From Aplidium turbinatum (lineage: Eukaryota; Chordata; Ascidiacea; Aplousobranchia; Polyclinidae): DNA of 64,000 bases. This document shows positions 1-10,869 of the stretch, piece by piece (position 1 is the stretch's first letter; each line of letters begins with the position of its first letter). The notes beneath the pieces were generated by a model, which was not told the DNA's origin, did not search any database, and saw nothing but the letters and a program-made list of their open reading frames with translations. A program made the translations under genes and the position numbers. The stretch lies in NCBI GenBank assembly GCA_918807975.1, contig OU964918.1, positions 1,736,001-1,800,000 of the forward strand. The letters run 5' to 3'.

Positions 1-178
1 GTGTTGGCCTTCTAGACAGATATTACATCCAACTCCCCTATACAATCAGAAAATGCAGTGAGATTAGAGCAGTAGAAACTAGTAAACAAAAATATGCCTG
101 CGGGTAATTTTATCCAAGAATAGTTTTGAGTTTAGACATATACACAAAACAATAAGCATGTAAGCAGTTCTGGTCACA

Positions 179-297
179 TCAAAATGAGTCAGTGTTCACC
201 CTCTGAATCTGATACATGGTTATCTCTGAGTCATCAGTTGATGGAGGGAGAGGCACCTGGTGTTGGTTGATCACTTGATCAGGATCGGCGTTGGTCT
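179..297 (-). CDS. Possible 3'-terminal coding exon, unknown gene
   Basis: On the minus strand an acceptor (ctacag) is followed by an exon starting in phase 1, then 38 codons and a TGA stop at 179-181. The peptide begins TNADPDQVINQHQVP and ends EITMYQIQRVNTDSF. It is acidic and proline-containing, with a tyrosine in the tail, which would suit the cytoplasmic tail of a membrane protein. The phase matches the modular exons at the other end of the window, but nothing links the two. No polyadenylation signal is seen just downstream and no domain is recognised. It could be a chance open stretch. Confidence 0.3.
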
Positions 298-1096
298 CTG
301 TAGTTCATACCATTGATAGTGCGATGTTCTTCTGCCATATACTCACTTATAAATGGTGAAATTCTGTTTTCATATTCATCTGACAGACAGAGCTATACTT
401 CAAAACTTTAAGCTCAACTCTTCAAATATCAACAGTCAATAAATTAATCAATGAAGCCAGTCTGCCTAGCCCTAGAGTGACTGCCTAAATGCAAAAGCAA
501 TAAGGTTAAATAGACCATAAAGCTATAATTTTACAAAATGAACGAGTAGGAGAGAAAGTCAAATGAGTCACAATTATATTGTGATTTACTACAATAGAAC
601 TATAGAAGTGGTTAATTTTAAATGGTGAATGATTACTACTGATAAATGCAGCCATATAACAAAGTAGCAAACACTTACTAAATAGATACAGTAGAAATGT
701 TGTTTAAAAACATTAAAAGTTGCATGGAAAGTAAAAGCTTACCTGAAAATATATACAAATAAACTACAAGGCATTTTTATAACATCAGATCAGCTAAATA
801 ACGATTCAAAGAAGCATTATGCCTTTAGCTATCAGCATGTATAGACTATATTCTATGAAAGTTTTAGCACTTTCTTTTGAGCATCTGGGAGACTGCAACA
901 AGGCATAGTTCTTTAAAAATACATTAGCCAATGTGCGACAATGAGACAATGTCATGAAAAAGCAATGTCGTTCAGATATGGATAGAAAGTTACAAGAAAT
1001 AAATTTTCGACACATTTCACCAACAACACTTGTAAAAAAGATGTAACAAAATACACACCACTGTACAACACTATCCTTCGGACGTGTCAGACCACC
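298..1096. other. AT-rich stretch without a recognised gene
   Basis: Only short open frames occur here. A minus-strand frame at 806-1015 could be a further decayed part of the transposase relic at 1097-1381, but no motif supports that. Confidence 0.5.
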
Positions 1097-1381
1097 TCAA
1101 TTTAATTTATCAACATATGAACCAAATCTTTCATAATAGAAGTATGTGTCTTCTGCAATAGCACATCCATTCTTCAACTCAACATACCCAGATATATAAA
1201 CCATTGCAATTAAAACCTCTTCTGAAACTTTCCCTTCCAAAACACATAAGCTATCCAAAACTTCAAGCTCACTCTCTACAAGATCACGATTACAAGCGGC
1301 ACAAGTATGACCTTCGGCAACATCAAAATTTAAATCTAATTGCAGTGAGAGCTTCGCGTGTTGAATTCTTACCTTTTCCAA
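1097..1381 (-). pseudogene. THAP/P-element-type transposase, C-terminal fragment
   Basis: The frame encodes a CAAC cysteine pair followed about 45 residues later by the motif VYISGYVELK. A cysteine pair and an IAGY(V/I) motif near the C-terminus are typical of THAP9/P-element-type transposases. The THAP-domain frame lies upstream on the same strand (3769-4263), and the transposon at 1396-3709 sits between them with a target duplication, so the two flanks were once adjacent. The inferred gene is a decayed THAP-type transposase copy. A possible donor (AAAG|gtaaga) near 1375-1380 would instead make part of this an intron. The family call is by motif memory only. Confidence 0.5.
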
Positions 1382-1395
1382 AACTGACTGAGCAG

Positions 1396-1694
1396 TAGGG
1401 TGGCTCTTAAAATTGAGTTTTTGAATTTTGCATGGGACACCCTTTCAAATGCTGAGGTTGTCAGAAAAAATAACTCTTGCAAATTTTTTTTTAATTTGAA
1501 ATTGATTTAGAGGTGGCCCTCCCCCCCTAAAGTTCTGTGCCCTCCCTCGAAATACCAAATCTGCGTATCTCGAAAACCACTTGAGCTAGAGATACGGTTT
1601 TTGTGTTAAAAGATGCAGAAAACATGGTTTTCTATCTGCTTTCTGAACATTGAATGCATCTATCTTGAGTAGAAAAGCAGTTATTTAGAAAAAA
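1396..1694 (+). repeat. Left terminal inverted repeat of 1396-3709 element
   Basis: About 300 bp that reappears, reverse-complemented and diverged, at 3405-3709. It includes a C-run (cccccccc-like) block and the phrase tctcgaaaaccacttgagc. Long terminal repeats of this kind could pair into a hairpin. Confidence 0.88.
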
Positions 1695-1854
1695 CGCATT
1701 TGACCAAATCTTGATTTTACAACCTTTTTTGTGACCACGAAACCGTCTATAAAATTTCGTTTTTTTTTTAATTTTTGCACCTTAGAGGGAACACTGGTAA
1801 CGATATTCATTTTAAAATGTAATTCTGGTCAGTACTGCAAGAAGCGATATTATC

Positions 1855-2515
1855 GACAATATTTTACATATTGCCTTGCGCATCGTGACAGGATGTCTGC
1901 GACCTACACAATCGGACAATTTCCCTGTCCTTGCAGGCAACCAACCAGCTGAGTTTTGTCGCGAAGAAGCCATCCTGTCTCTTTCTCGGCATTACGAACC
2001 CCAACCACTTACTCCACTCAAGTCTCTACAAGTCTGAGAGCGAGCAATCGAGCATCTTCGCCAACTGAAATCGAGATACCCATTTGTATGTGACGCACAA
2101 CTCCTGATGAAAACCGCTGAAAACCAATCCATCAGTGCGGCTACCTGGGAGGACAACAAATGGAGCTTAGAGAGGAAGAAGAACTCCTCAAGGCTCTAAA
2201 GTTTTATCTCCAACACCAGCCCCCATCCAACCAGAATGCATAATTTGCCAAGGAAGGCCTGGGTGTGGCACAACCGCCTGCGTACTGGAGTCAGACTATT
2301 CCGCTCAAACGTGCACAAATTGGGGATGGCTCCATCCGCAATCTGTGAGTGTGGCATAGAGGAACAAACCACAGACCACACCATCTGTAACTGCGCCAAA
2401 TGGTGTGCGTGGTCTGCTTGAACTGGATGACGAATCAATGCAATTGCTACTCGACACCTGCTCAAGCATCTAAACCACATCGGCACTGCCCAAGGGTGGT
2501 AAAAGATAGAGCCCC
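1855..2515 (+). mobile_element. LINE 3' end (RT C-terminus and 3' UTR)
   Basis: Plus-strand translation gives LRIVTGCLRPTQSDNFPVLAG followed by frames containing LPRKAWVWHNRLRTGV and the zinc-knuckle-like CECGIEEQTTDH. This is the usual end of a non-LTR reverse transcriptase. It is 5' truncated and frameshifted, with the coding pieces spread over more than one frame. The 3' UTR phrase gggtggtaaaagatagagcc recurs at 13.3, 50.0, 50.1 and 57.1 kb. This copy lacks the trinucleotide tail seen in the others. It sits inside the 1396-3709 transposon and lies against the C-terminal end of the AERGVA frame. The exact clade (CR1/L2/jockey-like) is not resolved. Confidence 0.82.
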
Positions 2516-2529
2516 TTGACCCCTGGAGT

Positions 2530-3060
2530 AACAAAGAAGGTTTAAGCGAAGAAGAATCGACAATATTGTTCTTGTTGGAATTTGGATTCAACAGTTTCCT
2601 TTGTTCAGTAACAACTTGCAAAAGAAACTGAAGTTGGTACTCATCTTCAGTTGAGAGTTTGTTAAAATCCGGGATTAGACTGAGAGCAACTCCTCTCTCT
2701 GCTCTGTCATTGACTACTAAAAGTCCCTTCGCCATGTGTAAAGCTTGAATAAATGCACCATCTTCAGTCCAATGAGCAGGATCCTTTGAAAGTCTAATTA
2801 TTGCTTCATCTTCACCCAACAGCTGAAGCCATTTTGAATTAGAGGTGCAATACTGTTCTAGACCCTTATTGCTAAGAAACCCATCTGCTTTGATGCTTCG
2901 TCTCCTTGGTGGACGTTCTGCTGTTTCATTTAACATGGTTGCCACCATTAGCTTTTTACTTTCCACAGACAATCGAGAGTCAAACAAGGTTAGTCCAACC
3001 ATTTCTTCGGACAGATACCATAAATGCAGAACAAGCTTTTTGCATAAATCGCCTTCGCCA

Positions 3061-3140
<80 letters not shown>

Positions 3141-3176
3141 CATCGTCGTCGTCGCCATCCAACAAGTGCGATGCAT
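2530..3176 (-). pseudogene. Uncharacterised repetitive protein with AERGVA motif
   Basis: The minus-strand frame encodes LWYLSEEMVGLTLFDSRLS, then DPAHWTEDGAF, VNDRAERGVAL and EYQLQFLLQVVTEQR. From memory, proteins with this order (EE.V.LA.FD ... VND.AERGVAL ... LLQVV..HR) are frequent, unannotated, multi-copy proteins in arthropods, cnidarians and other invertebrates. I do not recall an assigned function. Here the frame lies between TAGGGTGG inverted repeats, so it is probably a transposase or accessory protein of that element (inference). The acidic E in AERGVA could be a catalytic residue, but this is untested. The N-terminal side runs into a trinucleotide repeat encoding aspartates. The C-terminus is cut by the LINE, and the downstream codons in this frame belong to the LINE. 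Confidence 0.6.
3060..3160. repeat. (TCG)n microsatellite
   Basis: About 27 uninterrupted TCG units, then a short imperfect tail (ccatcgtcgtcgtcgcc). In the minus frame it reads as poly-aspartate. The same trinucleotide (GAC/GTC phase) forms the 3' tail of LINE copies in this window, so it may have been seeded by a LINE tail. Confidence 0.95.
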
Positions 3177-3404
3177 AGCACCTGAAGCTTGAAAGCGGAT
3201 TCCACGCTCAGGAGTTTCTCCAAGGAATATGACAAAAAACGGGCATTTTAGCTATGCATGAATGCATAAAAGTTTAGGAATACTTATTTCGTTTATTACT
3301 TTACCAGTTTTACAGGTTAGTTTATGAACTTTGTTTATTGAATAGGTTGGACCACAATGCTTGTTTAGCACTGTTTTGTGCTAGAATACCGAAAACAGGT
3401 TTTT

Positions 3405-3709
3405 TCTAAATAACTGCTTTTCTACTCAAGATAGACGCAATCACTGTTTAGAAAGCAGATAGGAAATCATGCTTTCTGCATCTTTTGACACAAAAACCGT
3501 ATCTCTAGCTCAAGCAGTTTTTGAGATATGCAGATTTGGTATTTGGGAGGAGGGCGCAAAACTTTAGGGGGGGAGGGCCACCTCTAAATCAATTTCAAAG
3601 TCAAAAATTTTTTGCAGGACTTATTTTTTCTGACAACCTCACCTTTTCAAAGGGTGTCCCACACAAAATTCAAATTTTTTTCATTTTTTGCCAAATAAGA
3701 GCCACCCTA
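3405..3709 (-). repeat. Right terminal inverted repeat of 1396-3709 element
   Basis: Reverse complement of 1396-1694 with scattered differences, ending agagccaccct(a) against the target duplication ctgagcag. Confidence 0.88.
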
Positions 3710-3768
3710 CTGAGCAGTAATGAAATAGGTACCTCCAGACCCTTGTCGAAGTTTACTGAAGCACTTTT

Positions 3769-4263
3769 CTAATGGGTCTGTTGTAAATATTCATTTTCTT
3801 TTTCATTCATTTTTTTTGACTGAAGAATTTTACTTTCATCATCACTGTATACAAATAATTCTGAATCATGTAACTTCTTCTCAACCTCATTCAGTGTAAG
3901 CATATCAGCTTTTTCAAACTCTGCGATCTCATCTGGCAAAACACTTCGAACACTGACAGAAGATTGTGTTGTTTTTCTGCATTTGGGAGGAGGTGAGGAC
4001 AAACAGCTTCTTGGAATATTGGGAAAGACACTTGGGGGTTCACTGGGGCGCAGTTTTCCACGACAAGCAACCATCTTGCAATCATCCGGCCAATGTTTGC
4101 GACAAATCGCTGTGTGTTTCGTTACTACTAAATTTGAACGCGGTATCATGGCTATCCATTTCTGTCTGTCTTCCTCATCCTGTGGTAACTTATATATGGA
4201 CACAACAATCCCAGTATACTTATAATTAGAATTGCAGTTTGGTACGCAACACTTTAAAGGCAT
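3769..4263 (-). CDS. THAP-domain protein, N-terminal exon of a P-type transposase relic
   Basis: The 164-residue frame starts MPLKCCVPNC. It shows the THAP zinc-finger pattern: CxxxC at residues 6-10, the LPQDEEDRQKWIAMIP helix region around residues 27-42, and CRKH around residues 54-57, followed by a proline box (RPSEPPSVFP) resembling the AVPTIF box that closes THAP domains. THAP fingers bind DNA and occur in P-element transposases and in host regulators. The remainder is acidic (EVEKKLHDSELF) and may form a short helix. The frame closes soon after. The downstream flank is split by the 1396-3709 transposon. With the IAGYV-like fragment downstream, a dead P/THAP9-type transposon is likelier than a host gene. 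Confidence 0.75.
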   Translation of the reverse strand: MPLKCCVPNCNSNYKYTGIVVSIYKLPQDEEDRQKWIAMIPRSNLVVTKHTAICRKHWPDDCKMVACRGKLRPSEPPSVFPNIPRSCLSSPPPKCRKTTQSSVSVRSVLPDEIAEFEKADMLTLNEVEKKLHDSELFVYSDDESKILQSKKMNEKENEYLQQTH

Positions 4264-5860
4264 TTTTTAAAACAGAGGAATTATATTTCATGCAAATTAA
4301 TCAGATTAGTAAATCAAAATAATATCAAACCATGCATGTTAACTACTTTCTACTGACATGCAGATCATGAATTCTCAAGATGAATGTATTGCAAAAATCA
4401 AAACATTTCGAGAAATAAATCAAAACATAACAAATAAAGATCCCCATCATGCATGTATTAAATAAAGATGCTACAAAACTAAACAGTTGTTGAAACTGGG
4501 CAGTCAATCTATTAAAAATTGTTGTACTGCCAGTATAGCCTATTGAAAGTTAGTATATAAGTTAGTTAAGATTTATTAGTTATCTATACAGTAAGTAATC
4601 CACACAAATTAATAACATTACATTCTACAAAGATTAGCTTTGGTACTGGTATTTAAGAAAATAAATGTAATATCAGTGAAGTAATTTTTTGTGAATATTG
4701 ATATCTTATGTTATCTATAAGAAAATGATGAGTGGACAGAAGACATGTTGCTGGCAAGCAAAAAAATACATGAAGATTTGTAATATAAAGTACAGGTAAA
4801 CATTTAGTATCAACATTCAAAATTGACTGAAGCTGTTAAACTAACTTACCAGTAGTGAGTAACATTGCATACAACTGAACATATAAATGGAGATTTATTA
4901 AATAGGCCTACTCTATTTGCTAACTTTAATAAACCTGGAAGAAATACAATTTTCTGCCTACTTTACCTACAACATGCTTCAAGAAAACTGGGCAGAAACT
5001 TAAAGAAAACATAGATTGGTAATGGCAGTTTGTTGTGAATTTTCTGTGTAACCAATGACTTCATGAACAGATAAAAGCTCCTTGAAACGGAAACATTGTA
5101 GCTTGTACCTAATTTTGTTAAACTAAGCTGCATAACTGCTTCAACTTTTCATAAAGTTTGTAAGTTGTACTAACTAAACTTCTACTTTCTGGCAAAGATG
5201 CATAGTTAGTGAACAAGTTAAGGAAAATATAAAAATTAAGTTCAGTAAAACTAGAACCTTAGCATAAAGAATAGACTATAGATGAAACATCTTCCTCCCA
5301 ACTGATTAAGTTTAGAACAGGCCGTCAGTCACGTTTGAAGTACGCGCGATGACGTGGCCTCTACTAGAGGCACCATGGTGCAACCATACCAACCATACGT
5401 AACATGTTGGATCGGTGATTCTTAACCCGTTGCTTAAGTTGCAGCTCTCAACGCAGCATCTTTTTTTGGTATTTTAGGGAATAAATTTTATTGGTTCCAG
5501 CGGTTTACCTGTTGGAACTAGCGAAAAACAATGCTTAGCAAAACTGTCCAGTGTTGAATGTAACTAATGATTTTGCACTATCTAAGGATCATGGATGGAT
5601 TTATCACTGGATGTGATGTCATCAAATACGTCGCAATTCATCTTACAAAAGGTGATTGAGCAATTGATTAATTTATTAATAAAGCAATTAGTGAAACATT
5701 CAAAAGATAACAATGTAGAATGAAGCACCTAGTTATAGGCAGAACATTTGCATCAAGAATTTTTGCAACAAATATACATTTATTTTTCATTTTCCCGTAT
5801 ACACTTAACAATAATAAGCAACACCATCTGTTATATAACTCATACAACATAATGGCCGTG
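4264..5860. other. AT-rich stretch, nothing recognised
   Basis: No open frame of interest and no clear terminal repeats. A short higher-GC patch at about 5310-5410 has no recognised content. Confidence 0.6.
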
Positions 5861-6267
5861 CCGCCATGTTCGTGCTAGTTTTTAAATTCTGCACATTGTA
5901 CGTTTCCATTGCTGATTGGAATGTTCATTTGAGAAGTTTACAAAAAGTACACTCGGCAGAAAATATTTTGTTTTTTATAAGTTTGTTGTGGAGCTGTTGC
6001 AGAAAGTGGCTTTACTTTTATCGCAGCGACATTTGTTTGCACGTAGTTTGCATATTTATTTTTCTTCAAAAATCAACAAATTTCTGCAATATGCATTCGA
6101 TTATTGGTAAAATGAAAAAACTTAAAAACTTAGTATGTCAGCTCGTTTTGAAAGAACTCTATGAAGAAAATATAGCAAACTTTGTAGCACTTACCAAACA
6201 AACTTTTTAGCCTGCAGCCAGGGATATCTAAAGTAGAGGATACGAAGGCGTTTATTACGCCTGACAA
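5861..6267. other. Unassigned stretch with an open plus-strand frame
   Basis: A 114-codon plus-strand frame (5866-6210) has no recognisable domain and is rich in F, L and C. I cannot tell coding from chance. Confidence 0.3.
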
Positions 6268-6854
6268 TTGAAGGGCCTTTGGAGCTCCAAATTTTGGCGC
6301 TGTTTACGTGGGATAAATGAACAACACACTCAAAAAACATGCTTAAGTATGTTTAGCACTGGCATTGATATTAAGCTTGCGTGCAGAACGCTGCATTATA
6401 GCAGGTGGTTTAGCATTTTTGCAGTTCAACCGTTTCAGATCATTCTTGGCAAAGCAATTGAATGCGGTCAATGCGGCAATAAGTTGAAAGTTGTCATGCT
6501 TTCTGAAACAGTGCTGACTAAGGTCAGCATCGATGTTGAAGGAAAGCGCAATAGCTCTTGGATAAAGACGTTACACGTTAACGTTGCACGTTAGTTACCA
6601 GCTGTTAAAAGTCTCTTCTTTATCTCTTTATCAGAGGACACAGTAGTGTATGACTGAACAGCTAGAGCTGCATTGGCGTAACAAAGTTCTGTTGGAGCTG
6701 ATAGCCCGCCTCTGTTTGCATCATCAAAAAGATTCATGAATTCTTGTGGCAAATGTTCTTCAATCTGAACCTCATTCTCCTTTTCAGCCAACAATAAAAA
6801 CTTCGCATTCTGCGCACTTCCTCCGCTGACAAATACTGCGACCGATATATCCAC
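6268..6854 (-). pseudogene. Second P/THAP-type transposase C-terminal relic
   Basis: The minus-strand frame contains FMNLFDDANRGGLSAPTELC. The NRGGL-xx-P block normally follows the IAGY(V/I) motif in THAP9/P-type transposases. Further downstream (about 6590-6270), broken frames contain FRKHDNFQLIAALTAFNCFA, which resembles the end of that family. Its position upstream of the THAP exon on the same strand means it cannot be the tail of the 1097-4263 copy in collinear order. It is a second copy or a rearranged one. Stop codons and frame changes indicate decay. Confidence 0.45.
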
Positions 6855-7189
6855 TTACAAAATAGGTTGCATTAGCATCGACCAGTGACAGCTCATTCAA
6901 ATCTCCAACTTGGTTTCTCAACAACAAAAAACATGGAGCCATTCAACATCAGCTTTATTATTTGTAGTCGACAGCTCAAGTGCTATGCTTTCAAACGAAA
7001 ATTTGGATGTTTTAACGAGCATCTTTTGTTGAAGCAAGTTCAGTGTGAGGCGTCCTAATAAAGCCCCGTGTCGCTACAGATAGGGTTAAATAATCGGGAG
7101 TTAATCTAATGATAATTTCCTCTTTAACGCTGTAGTGTAGGCCAACATACTAGGATTAAAAAGGTTTACAATTCTAAAACCAAATCCCG

Positions 7190-7256
7190 CTTTGAAAATT
7201 GCAAAATTTCCCCTTAGTGGTGAATTCTCCCCCCTCCCCCCCGGTTGGGAGCCACT
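7190..7256. mobile_element. Solo hAT-type element end
   Basis: The sequence ending ggttgggagccactg at 7256 is the reverse complement of a CAGTGGCTCCCAACC terminus, typical of hAT elements. The opposite end was not found. Confidence 0.5.
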
Positions 7257-8250
7257 GGTTTAGCTTGTTCAGTTTTACTATTGTGTGTTTGGTGTGTAAC
7301 TTATAAAACACTTTCACGTTACACATTTGGTTGCACGACGCACGGCCTCTGAGAGAAATCAGAATTGGTCGAGAAACAATACGAAAAATGAGTGCCCTCC
7401 CAAAAAAAAACAACAGTTGTTAGCAAGTATAAAAGCAACGAAATTGTATCATGGGTTTGATCATGTGTCTTAAGCTGAACTTACCCTCTTTCTTCAGCCT
7501 CAAATTGAATTCCTTTAAAGTTTATATTTTAACAACATTGATATGACATAAACTTCATTTAATATGAAAATCAACTAAATCACTCGACTACGCTTGCAGA
7601 AAAATTGCCATTGTTGCTCAATATTTTGTCTAAAAAAATTGTAGCAGAGTTGTATGATGTGCAATGCACATCAATACTGGTGCGCTATTGGGAGGGCCGT
7701 CGGGAACAGATCGCTTAGCAACTCGAGTTTCTTAGGAGGTTTGTCGAGTAAATGGCGAAATCGAAAACCATTTTTTAATTGAACGCCAGGAAGACGGTGC
7801 ACAACAAGGTCCAACTAATCAGTAAATCACCCCATTCCAGGGATATTGCAGTGGCGTATATTCAGGGTGTGTGCGTCGCACACCCTTCAAACATGGTTGA
7901 TTCATCAATCATCATACAATTAAACTCAGTCAGTAATAAAACTTGGAATACATGTCCGGTTTTTCACAGTCTCTTGTTATAAAACATAAAAATATATTGG
8001 AAACATGTGTGCTCAAATCTTAAAACATATATAGTTGGTAACCACTTGAACATGTACGACCCCCATTCCCAGTATGACCCCAATTGCAGCTTTGACACTG
8101 CCAACCATTCAGAACATGTTGAAAGTGGCTACTGTTCAATTGTAACTCTCCTGACAGGCAGGGTTGCCTGGACGCAGAGTAAGCTAGGCTATAGGGCTAG
8201 GTAACTGCAGTTTGTTAAATAAGCAGGGTATGCAAGTAGCCTACTTGGTA
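7257..8250. other. No gene recognised
   Basis: Short open frames only; AT-rich. A patch at about 7780-7880 is not assignable. The 6855-7189 interval also shows nothing. Confidence 0.5.
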
Positions 8251-8710
8251 GACTATATCAGGGGTGTGCAACGTGCGGCCCGCGGGCGAAATGCGGCCCG
8301 CGAAGAAAAATTGGGCGGCTCGCGAAGATGTGCCAATTTTGAATTGTGTGCGGCCCGTGAAACGTATTTATAATTTAATTGAGTCTGGTCCGTGTGAACA
8401 ATTCATTATGGAGTGGATTATTGTAGATTTCACACCTTCTGTTAACCATTTTAGAAATCTCCCACCGGCCACCGCTAATCCGATTGTATTTAATTATTTG
8501 GAACGTCAGTAGATCAGATGCACAGAATTGCACAGAGAATAGCTGAACTATTAAACCGTATTCTGACGGTAGTTTTATGAAGCAGGGTCTTATCGATGTC
8601 GCAGAAGAAATGTGTCCTAAAATGAAGAGTGAGCGAAAAATAAATCTGTCACGGTGGACGATAGCGAGGCGTATCGATGATCTTGCTTGTGATATTAGTG
8701 ACACACTCAG

Positions 8711-8931
8711 TAACCCGGCTGCATAGCCGAGTGGTGAGAACACTGGAACGGCAATCGAAAGGGCGCCTGTTCGACACCGCCCAAGAGCATGCGACTGTGT
8801 CTGTGGCAGGACACTTAAAGGCATGCCTGAAGGTGGACACGAAGATCGGCTTCCTTGCCTTCCTGTCCACTTAATCTAAATCTTCAACCACCGGGTGTAA
8901 GCCTGGATAGCCTACGACAAACAAAAAAAAA
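8711..8931 (+). mobile_element. tRNA-derived SINE
   Basis: A tRNA-like head has box A (tagccgagtgg) and box B (gttcgacacc), followed by a body and an A-rich tail (caaacaaaaaaaaa). The target duplication actcag lies at 8705-8710 and 8932-8937. It interrupts the hAT transposase between an ARRIDDLACDI-type segment upstream and LRDKVKNLVLWSF downstream. Its body differs from that of the SINE at 62.1 kb. Confidence 0.8.
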
Positions 8932-8940
8932 ACTCAGGGA

Positions 8941-9298
8941 TAAGGTGAAGAACTTAGTTTTATGGAGTTTTACGATCGATGAAAGTACGGACCAGAAGGA
9001 CACAGCACAGTTGGCCATATTTGTAAAAGGAGTGGACAAAGACTTGGACGAAACGGAAGAGCTTCTGTCACTACAGTCAATGAAGGGCACGACAACTGGT
9101 GCTGACATCTTCACTGAAGTAATTGATGCTTTTGACAAGTTCGAACTGGACTTGTTCAGCTTATGCGGAATCGCAACTGATGGTGCTCGATCCATCTCCG
9201 GAACTGGCATTGGATTCATAGGTCTCTTGAAGTCTGCCTCGAGGGAGAGAAAAATCGATGATGACATAGCAATTTTTCATTGTATTATTCACCAGTGA
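8941..9298 (+). pseudogene. hAT transposase fragment (ZBED5/GTF2IRD2-like)
   Basis: The frame reads FTIDESTDQKDTAQLAIFVK, then LQSMKGTTTGADIF, GIATDGARSISGTGIGFIG and IAIFHCIIHQ. These are the first catalytic D (DESTD), the second D (TDGA) and the conserved FHCIIHQ of Charlie-like hAT transposases. A decayed remainder continues to about 9780 (for example a segment resembling FLTDEHLEYGLRIA). The N-terminal part lies upstream of the SINE. The BED finger and the intact C-terminal dimerisation region are not seen. It cannot be functional. Confidence 0.85.
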
Positions 9299-10364
9299 AT
9301 CCTGTGCGCAAAATCCATCAAGTTCAAACACATCTTGAGCCCGGTTATTAAACATTAATTTCATTCGAGCACGAGGGCTCAACCATCGTCAGTTTCAAAA
9401 GTTTCTGGATGATCTCAACACGACACATAAAGATCTACTTTTCATTTTCGAGGTGCGTTGGTTAAGCAAGGACTGCATGTTGCAACAATTTTGCGAACTG
9501 CGGAAAGAAGTAGTGAATTTTTTGATTTTACCGAAAACATCTCAACCAAGATGACTTTCCACATTTGAAAAAATTCATGGCTGTAAAAATGGCTCTTTTT
9601 GGCTCAACGCATTTGTGCGAACAAATTTTTCCTAAAATATGCGTCATGAAATCTCCCTATCGATCGGTTCTGACTGACGAACACTTGGAATATGGACTTC
9701 GAATTGCGAGCACTGCCATTAAAGTAAATTTGGAAAAAGTCGTCGGGAAAAGAAACCAGCTGCAAATTTCTCACTGAACTCGTAGTCGGTGTGACAATAA
9801 ATTTGAATAGCAGTTTTCTTCAAATTTTATGCGTCTTAACTTGTTATTTCTGCAAGGAGATAACCTCTAATAATGTCATAAGAATAACATGAATAACAAA
9901 AAAAATACTTTTTTGTGCCTGCAACTACTTGTAAGCATATGTTAAATAAACGTGCGGCTCACGGTTTCACACAGATATTTATATGTGGCCCTCCAGTAAT
10001 AAAGGTTGCACACCCCTGGCCTATATAAGTTATAATGGCATGAGATACAAGTAAGTAGGCTACTAAAACTTAGGTAACCTATATAAAAGGTGAAAGCAGG
10101 GTATGGGCAATAGGCATTGCAGGTAGGGTAGGTATAAAAGTGAAGGCAAGATATATGGACTACTCAAGTATCAAGTAGGCTAAGCATCAGCGCTCAGAGA
10201 AGGAAGAACAGGTAGAGTGTTAGCCTACTGACTGAAGCATAATTGTGTTCTCTTTCAGTGAAAAATTTCTTCACAATAGTGAAGTGAAGGGAAATTTAAC
10301 ACAACTCACAATGTATTACAGGAATTCAGTACAGTAATTCGTAGTGGTACACTGTTAAGTGAAA

Positions 10365-10700
10365 GGTGTATAAATTTCCACCCCTAAGGGTGGTATCTGT
10401 TTTCCACCCTATGCCTTTGTAGGGTGGATCTTTCCACCAAAAGTGGTGGATATTTCCACCTTTGACCAATGGTGGAGATTTCCACCCCAGCAAAATCCAC
10501 CCTAAGCTGTGGAAACTTCCACTCACCCTATATACTTATAGGGTGGATATTTCCATCACAAAAGCTGTAAAATTCTACCATTCGTCTGAGGTGGAAATTT
10601 CCACCTCAGCAGCATGCACTCTCAGGCTTACCAAATTTCCACCTTTTAGGATGGTCCTATTTTTTACCTTATTCCTTTTTCTTGAGGTGGAAGTGTTCAC
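10365..10700. repeat. Array of GGTGGATATTTCCACC-type palindromes (left)
   Basis: About ten degenerate units of ggtgga..tccacc at irregular spacing. Each is self-complementary. The array at 14215-14450 is the counterpart at the other end. Confidence 0.85.
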
Positions 10701-10869
10701 TCTATAATTCAGACCGTTTGTTTATCGCAAAAATTCCGTATTCCTGTATTTTTTCATTGTACTTTTAATTTATTCACTTTTTCTCAATGTGATATCTGGG
10801 CCTGTTTGGATGAGCACAAAGTTGATATTCGCACAAGAATTGCAGAAAGACAAACGCATAGCTGTTGTG

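Larger units (their letters stand above)
1396..3709. mobile_element. TIR transposon, TAGGGTGGCTC ends, 8-bp TSD
   Basis: The element begins tagggtggctctt at 1396 and ends aagagccaccct(a) at 3709. The 8-bp sequence ctgagcag is repeated exactly at 1388-1395 and 3710-3717, so both borders are firm. The inverted repeats are about 300 bp per arm. An 8-bp duplication and a TAGGG start are hAT-like. Inside lie a plus-strand LINE 3' end and a minus-strand uncharacterised frame with an AERGVA motif. The element interrupts the THAP-type transposase relic. Its ends match those of the 17669-20217 element. Confidence 0.9.
8259..10018 (+). mobile_element. hAT (Charlie-like) DNA transposon, decayed
   Basis: The termini are caggggtgtgcaac at 8259 and its reverse complement gttgcacacccctg ending at 10018. 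The flanks are gactatat (8251-8258) and gcctatat (10019-10026), an imperfect 8-bp duplication. Subterminal cggcccgcgggcg-type GC motifs are usual for Charlie-like hATs. The inner plus-strand frame matches hAT transposases of the ZBED5/GTF2IRD2 type. A SINE is inserted in it. At about 1.76 kb it is shorter than an intact copy. Confidence 0.88.

Noticed and set aside
2196-3176. Whole 326-codon minus frame as one real protein
   Set aside because: Its ends are LINE sequence and a trinucleotide repeat. Only the middle matches a protein family.
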